A stretch of DNA of 64,000 bases from JAUWKC01 sp035527845 (GTDB lineage Bacteria; Planctomycetota; Phycisphaerae; Sedimentisphaerales; Anaerobacaceae): NCBI GenBank assembly GCA_035527845.1, contig DATKZT010000076.1, positions 1 through 64,000 on the forward strand. Reading direction: 5' to 3'. Below are positions 61,395 to 64,000 of the stretch, piece by piece (position 1 is the stretch's first letter; every line of letters starts with the position of its first letter). The position numbers and the translations under genes are program-made. Below the pieces are notes generated by a model. That model searched no databases. It was not told the origin of the DNA and saw only the letters and a list, made by a program, of their open reading frames with translations.

Positions 61395-62492
61395 TCACTC
61401 CTTCGCCGTTCTTGTGGGTTCCGCTTCCTCCCTCAACTGCTCTTCCACGGCCTCGATGGAGGCAAGGAACTCTGCGACCAGACCCCGGTAAGGCTCCTGC
61501 TGAACCCATGGCCGCTCTTTCATCCAATTCGTTACGGGGGCCCGTGCCGCCTGTCGGAACATCTTCATTTGCTCTGCGGTGGGCGAATAAATCTGCATCC
61601 GCTTCTCCGGCTTTTTCAGTTCCTCCAGCGCCAGTGTATCGAGAAGCTCCCCGAACCCGTCGTAGGTCAATCGGGCCGTCATTTCAGCCTCAACCAGAGC
61701 CTCCCTCAAATCGTCCGGCAAAGACTGGTACCACTGCTCATTGCAGAGAAACGCGCCCACCCCCATAAGATGGCCGGTCAGCGTCAGGTGCTTCTGAACC
61801 TGATACAGCTTGCCCATCACTATGTTCTGCAGGGTGGTTTCCTCGCCGTCAACCACGTTCGTTTGCAGGCTTGTATAAAGCTCCAGCCAGCCGACGGGAA
61901 CGGGCGTTGCGCCCAGAGATTCCATCAGCTTCATGTGCGGAACAATTTCCATGGTCCTCATCTTGAGGCCTTTCATATCCTCAGGTGTTCTGATGGGCCG
62001 GATATTGTTTGTCATGTGCCTGAAGCCGAACGGCCCCAGCGAAAGAATTCTAATGCCCGTCCGCCTGGCGCAATCTTCTCTGAGCTTTCTTATCAGCGGC
62101 TGCCCGTTGTCCAGCGCCATTCTCGCGCTGGCCCTCGAAGAGAAAAGATAAGGCAGGTCCAGAATTTCAAGAGGCGGATAATACAGCGAGGCCAGCACGC
62201 CCGAGCTGATATCGGCGATCTGTATGGTCCCCTTCCTCACCTGCTGCACGGAGGACTGCTGCCCGCCCAACGGCCCCCCGGGATAGATATCGACTCTTAT
62301 CCTGCCCCCGGATAACTTCTCCAACTGTGCCTTGAAAACCACCGCTTTTGCGCTCGAAGATTGCATCATCGGGTCCTGCACTCCGAGATGACTGTATCTT
62401 ACGACGAACTCCGGCTCCGCCGCCAATACCTCGCAGCACATCAGCAAAGCCGGCCATACAGACAACCAGAGCGTATATCTTCCGCTCTTCAT
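61395..62492 (-). CDS. dctP: TRAP transporter substrate-binding protein (DctP type)
   Basis: 365 residues with a signal peptide (LWLSVWPALLMCCEVLAA). The DctP fold shows YSHLG...SSSAKAVVFKAQLEKLSGGRIRVDIYPGGPLGGQ, and FGFRHMTNNIRPIRTPEDMKGLKMRT with the Arg that binds the substrate carboxylate. VVDGEETTLQNI is the usual helix. Ligand is an organic or sugar acid; sialic or uronic acids fit the neighbours. AAGGA precedes the ATG. First gene of the locus. Confidence 0.93.
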   Translation of the reverse strand: MKSGRYTLWLSVWPALLMCCEVLAAEPEFVVRYSHLGVQDPMMQSSSAKAVVFKAQLEKLSGGRIRVDIYPGGPLGGQQSSVQQVRKGTIQIADISSGVLASLYYPPLEILDLPYLFSSRASARMALDNGQPLIRKLREDCARRTGIRILSLGPFGFRHMTNNIRPIRTPEDMKGLKMRTMEIVPHMKLMESLGATPVPVGWLELYTSLQTNVVDGEETTLQNIVMGKLYQVQKHLTLTGHLMGVGAFLCNEQWYQSLPDDLREALVEAEMTARLTYDGFGELLDTLALEELKKPEKRMQIYSPTAEQMKMFRQAARAPVTNWMKERPWVQQEPYRGLVAEFLASIEAVEEQLREEAEPTRTAKE

Positions 62493-62561
62493 AAAAAGTC
62501 CTTATTTTGCGCACGGTTCATTTCCATTGACACACACTTAAAGAGCAATTCGCGTCCCGGT

Positions 62562-62589
62562 ATTCTACCGCATTATTCGATTTGGTCAA
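62562..62589 (-). promoter_or_regulatory. Sigma-70 promoter of the TRAP/glycan locus
   Basis: On the minus strand TTGACC (62584-62589), a 16-nt spacer and TAGAAT (62562-62567). A start near 62555 leaves a leader of about 60 nt to the dctP ATG. No operator was found by eye. Confidence 0.6.
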
Positions 62590-62621
62590 GAAAAGCGGGC
62601 CCGGCATTGTCCGGGCTCCTT

Positions 62622-62651
62622 CGGCCCCCATTGGCTGCGGGCCGCTTTTTT
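62622..62651 (+). terminator. Terminator-like hairpin in the divergent region
   Basis: CGGCCC (62622-62627) and GGGCCG (62639-62644) pair around an 11-nt loop and are followed by C and six T. A second hairpin (GCCCGG/CCGGGC, 62599-62616) lies just before. No plus-strand gene ends here, so it may be a leader element for the 62.7-kb gene or stop antisense transcripts. Confidence 0.5.
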
Positions 62652-62729
62652 CGAATCTCTGCAATAAGGCGCATTTTTCTGCCGATAAAACAGGATAGGG
62701 TTCCGAAATCAGAATAAGGAGATTATTCG

Positions 62730-63131
62730 ATGAAAGCGAGAAAGAATCTGGTTGCCGGCCTCGCGGGATTACTGGCCTGCGGCGCCGTCCTGGTTTGGGC
62801 TTCGACCACAACAGGCGGACGCGAGGAAATCTACGAGGTTCGACCCGAGGTCGCCATACCCGAATACAGAACCGACGCCGCGCGTGCCATAGATGCCTAC
62901 GAGCGCTTGATGGAACGATATCTGGATCTGACCGAAGGCAATTTGCTCCGGCTCGGCACAGACGTGCAGAGGATGCTCAACAAGCTGGATTCCATCGAGC
63001 ACGAGCTGACGGGCCTTTCGGCCAGAATGGAAAGAATCGAAAAATCGTTCGGAATCGAGCAGGCTCACGCAGCGAATCAGAAAGACGCCCCACCGCAGAC
63101 AGCCAAAAAGAGTTCTGCCGAGAAACCCTGA
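62730..63131 (+). CDS. Small exported coiled-coil protein
   Basis: 133 residues with an AAGGAG site, a signal peptide (NLVAGLAGLLACGAVLVWAS) and a central helical coiled coil (AIDAYERLMERYLDLTEGNLLRLGTDVQRMLNKLDSIEHELTGLSARMERIEKSF). The C-terminal 25 residues are Lys/Ala/Pro-rich. It diverges from dctP. No family recognised. Confidence 0.6.
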   Translation: MKARKNLVAGLAGLLACGAVLVWASTTTGGREEIYEVRPEVAIPEYRTDAARAIDAYERLMERYLDLTEGNLLRLGTDVQRMLNKLDSIEHELTGLSARMERIEKSFGIEQAHAANQKDAPPQTAKKSSAEKP

Positions 63132-63174
63132 CGACAGAAGTGGACCTCGGATAAACCCGGGCGCCCGGCAGGGC

Positions 63175-63375
63175 TTAGCCATACGTCTTGCCGTCTTCAT
63201 CCACGTAAACCGTTCCGCTCGCCTGTTTTATTATCCTGACCGCCTTGGGCACTTCCGCCAGCTTCGGGACCTTGAAAAGTCGCCGGCATCTTTCGCACCT
63301 TATCCGCCGGTCGGCGGCGCTGCTGTCGAGCAGCCAGGTGCAGCCACATCTTGGGCATTGAGCAATAATCTGCAT
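63175..63375 (-). CDS. MJ0042-like zinc-ribbon protein
   Basis: 66 residues. The N-terminal ribbon CPRCGCTWLLDSSAADRRIRCERCRRLFKVP has the CX2C...CX2C set of MJ0042-type ribbons, which often begin longer signalling or membrane proteins. Here only a short tail (AVRIIKQASGTVYVDEDGKTYG) follows, so it may be a complete small protein. Start by ATG at 63375. Confidence 0.7.
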   Translation of the reverse strand: MQIIAQCPRCGCTWLLDSSAADRRIRCERCRRLFKVPKLAEVPKAVRIIKQASGTVYVDEDGKTYG

Positions 63376-63632
63376 CAGTAGCTGCCTTGCGGTACGAACC
63401 GCAACACCTCAAACCTGCTAACCGGTTCTACCCGAAAAGTTGACCTCAAAAATTTTAGCCTTGGATTGGCCGGCTATCCACTGTAAACTTCTTCTCGTCC
63501 TATAATATTGTGCCATCAAAAGCAATACGCCCTTGTTCATGAGGAGTCCGACGGCTACGCCCCGAAGCGCCTCGTTTTTTCTTGAGTTTGGAGAACGAAT
63601 TTGCTAACATAAGCATAATTGGGGGTGATGAG

Positions 63633-63869
63633 ATGACAAAGCAGATTCCATGTCGTGTGGTTAGGTCGCTTCCTCTGGCCAACTGCGGCAGCCGACTGAG
63701 CAGTGCCGCCGGCGCATACGAGCATTACAACAAAACCGAAGAACGCTGCTTTACTGGTTTTCGCGTCACGCACTCCCACGAGGCGTTTACATACGCAAGG
63801 CTCTTCCGCATGGATACAGTATCCATCGACCCCGCTTGGCTGGGAAAAAACCTTGATTGTTACGTCTGA
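63633..63869 (+). CDS. Uncertain short ORF
   Basis: A frame of about 78 codons starts at an ATG after GGGGGTGATGAG (MTKQIPCRVVRSLPLANCGSR...). It has no recognisable domain, and the minus strand has an overlapping open frame with a hydrophobic segment. It could be a real small gene or chance. The 130 bases after it to the window end hold nothing clear. Confidence 0.3.
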   Translation: MTKQIPCRVVRSLPLANCGSRLSSAAGAYEHYNKTEERCFTGFRVTHSHEAFTYARLFRMDTVSIDPAWLGKNLDCYV

Positions 63870-64000
63870 CCGTGATTATTGACAATCCCGGCAGCGTCCC
63901 CGGCAAGAAAAATGGCGAGGTGATGGATTATGGGGGTACCATTAGGCCACACATCCTCGCCCGGTCACATAATCCTTTACGCCGCAGGCTTTCGACCTTC

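Noticed and set aside
1..64000. CRISPR array, rRNA operon, prophage or transposase
   Set aside because: No regularly spaced direct repeats, no 16S/23S signature sequences and no integrase, capsid or transposase-like proteins were seen.

Overview
The window looks like a chromosomal contig from a planctomycete, most likely class Phycisphaerae (Sedimentisphaerales/MSBL9-like). The evidence is indirect. It includes Tat-exported reductases and lipoproteins with Asn-Glu-Pro-Asn linkers, a Minf_1886-family protein, many sulfatase, sialidase-like and FGE-fold proteins, ECF sigma factors with HX3CX2C zinc-finger partners, and a degenerate 'cgaacccaaa' interspersed repeat at the left end. I found no rRNA, no convincing tRNA, no CRISPR array, no transposase and no phage genes.

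Layout. 0.4-2.1 kb: a GspE/PilB ATPase beside the repeat. 2.8-4.6 kb: a secreted C39-fold protein with a cysteine-rich tail. 5.2-7.5 kb: an ECF sigma factor and a membrane anti-sigma protein with four zinc-binding modules. 7.9-12.6 kb: an ABC-2 exporter (ATPase and permease), a TPR-like exported protein and a sulfatase-fold protein that has lost catalytic residues. 12.6-14.7 kb: a tandem family of small SHOCT-like membrane proteins headed by a DUF2089 protein, with a 38-codon remnant at its end. 15.1-25 kb: LysE exporter, Minf_1886 protein, then a housekeeping run on the minus strand (dnaE, a 90-aa protein, tmk, holB, ricT, metG). 25.3-25.8 kb: a compact small-gene unit (consensus promoter, structured leader, EPN-repeat exported peptide, terminator) beside a decayed copy of the dnaE 5' end. 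26-28.5 kb: an NfnAB-like flavin oxidoreductase pair.

29-36.7 kb: a minus-strand periplasmic redox operon (DUF6599, DUF362, polyferredoxin, two Tat-exported aldo/keto reductases with C-terminal cysteine clusters) diverges from tatA-tatC, so the translocase and its predicted substrates share one intergenic region. 36.7-44.6 kb: a hypothetical gene, a B12-binding radical SAM protein, a long imperfect inverted repeat, a DUF255/YyaL thioredoxin-like protein missing one CxxC cysteine, a beta-CASP metallo-beta-lactamase nuclease, a second ECF sigma factor with a small membrane partner, and a membrane-anchored hypothetical protein.

44.7-62.5 kb: an apparent 11-gene minus-strand glycan-use locus behind one near-consensus promoter. 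In transcription order it encodes a TRAP transporter (DctP, DctQ, DctM), a URO-D-fold protein, two NAL/DHDPS-type aldolases, a Tat lipoprotein sulfatase with an intact CxPSR motif, a GH95-like hydrolase, and three paralogous exported proteins that fuse an FGE-sulfatase-fold domain lacking the FGE cysteines to an Asp-box (sialidase-like) propeller. I infer extracellular capture and desulfation of a glycan, TRAP import of an acidic sugar, and aldol cleavage. This is the most system-like part of the window. The right end holds small genes: an exported coiled-coil protein, a zinc ribbon and an uncertain short ORF.
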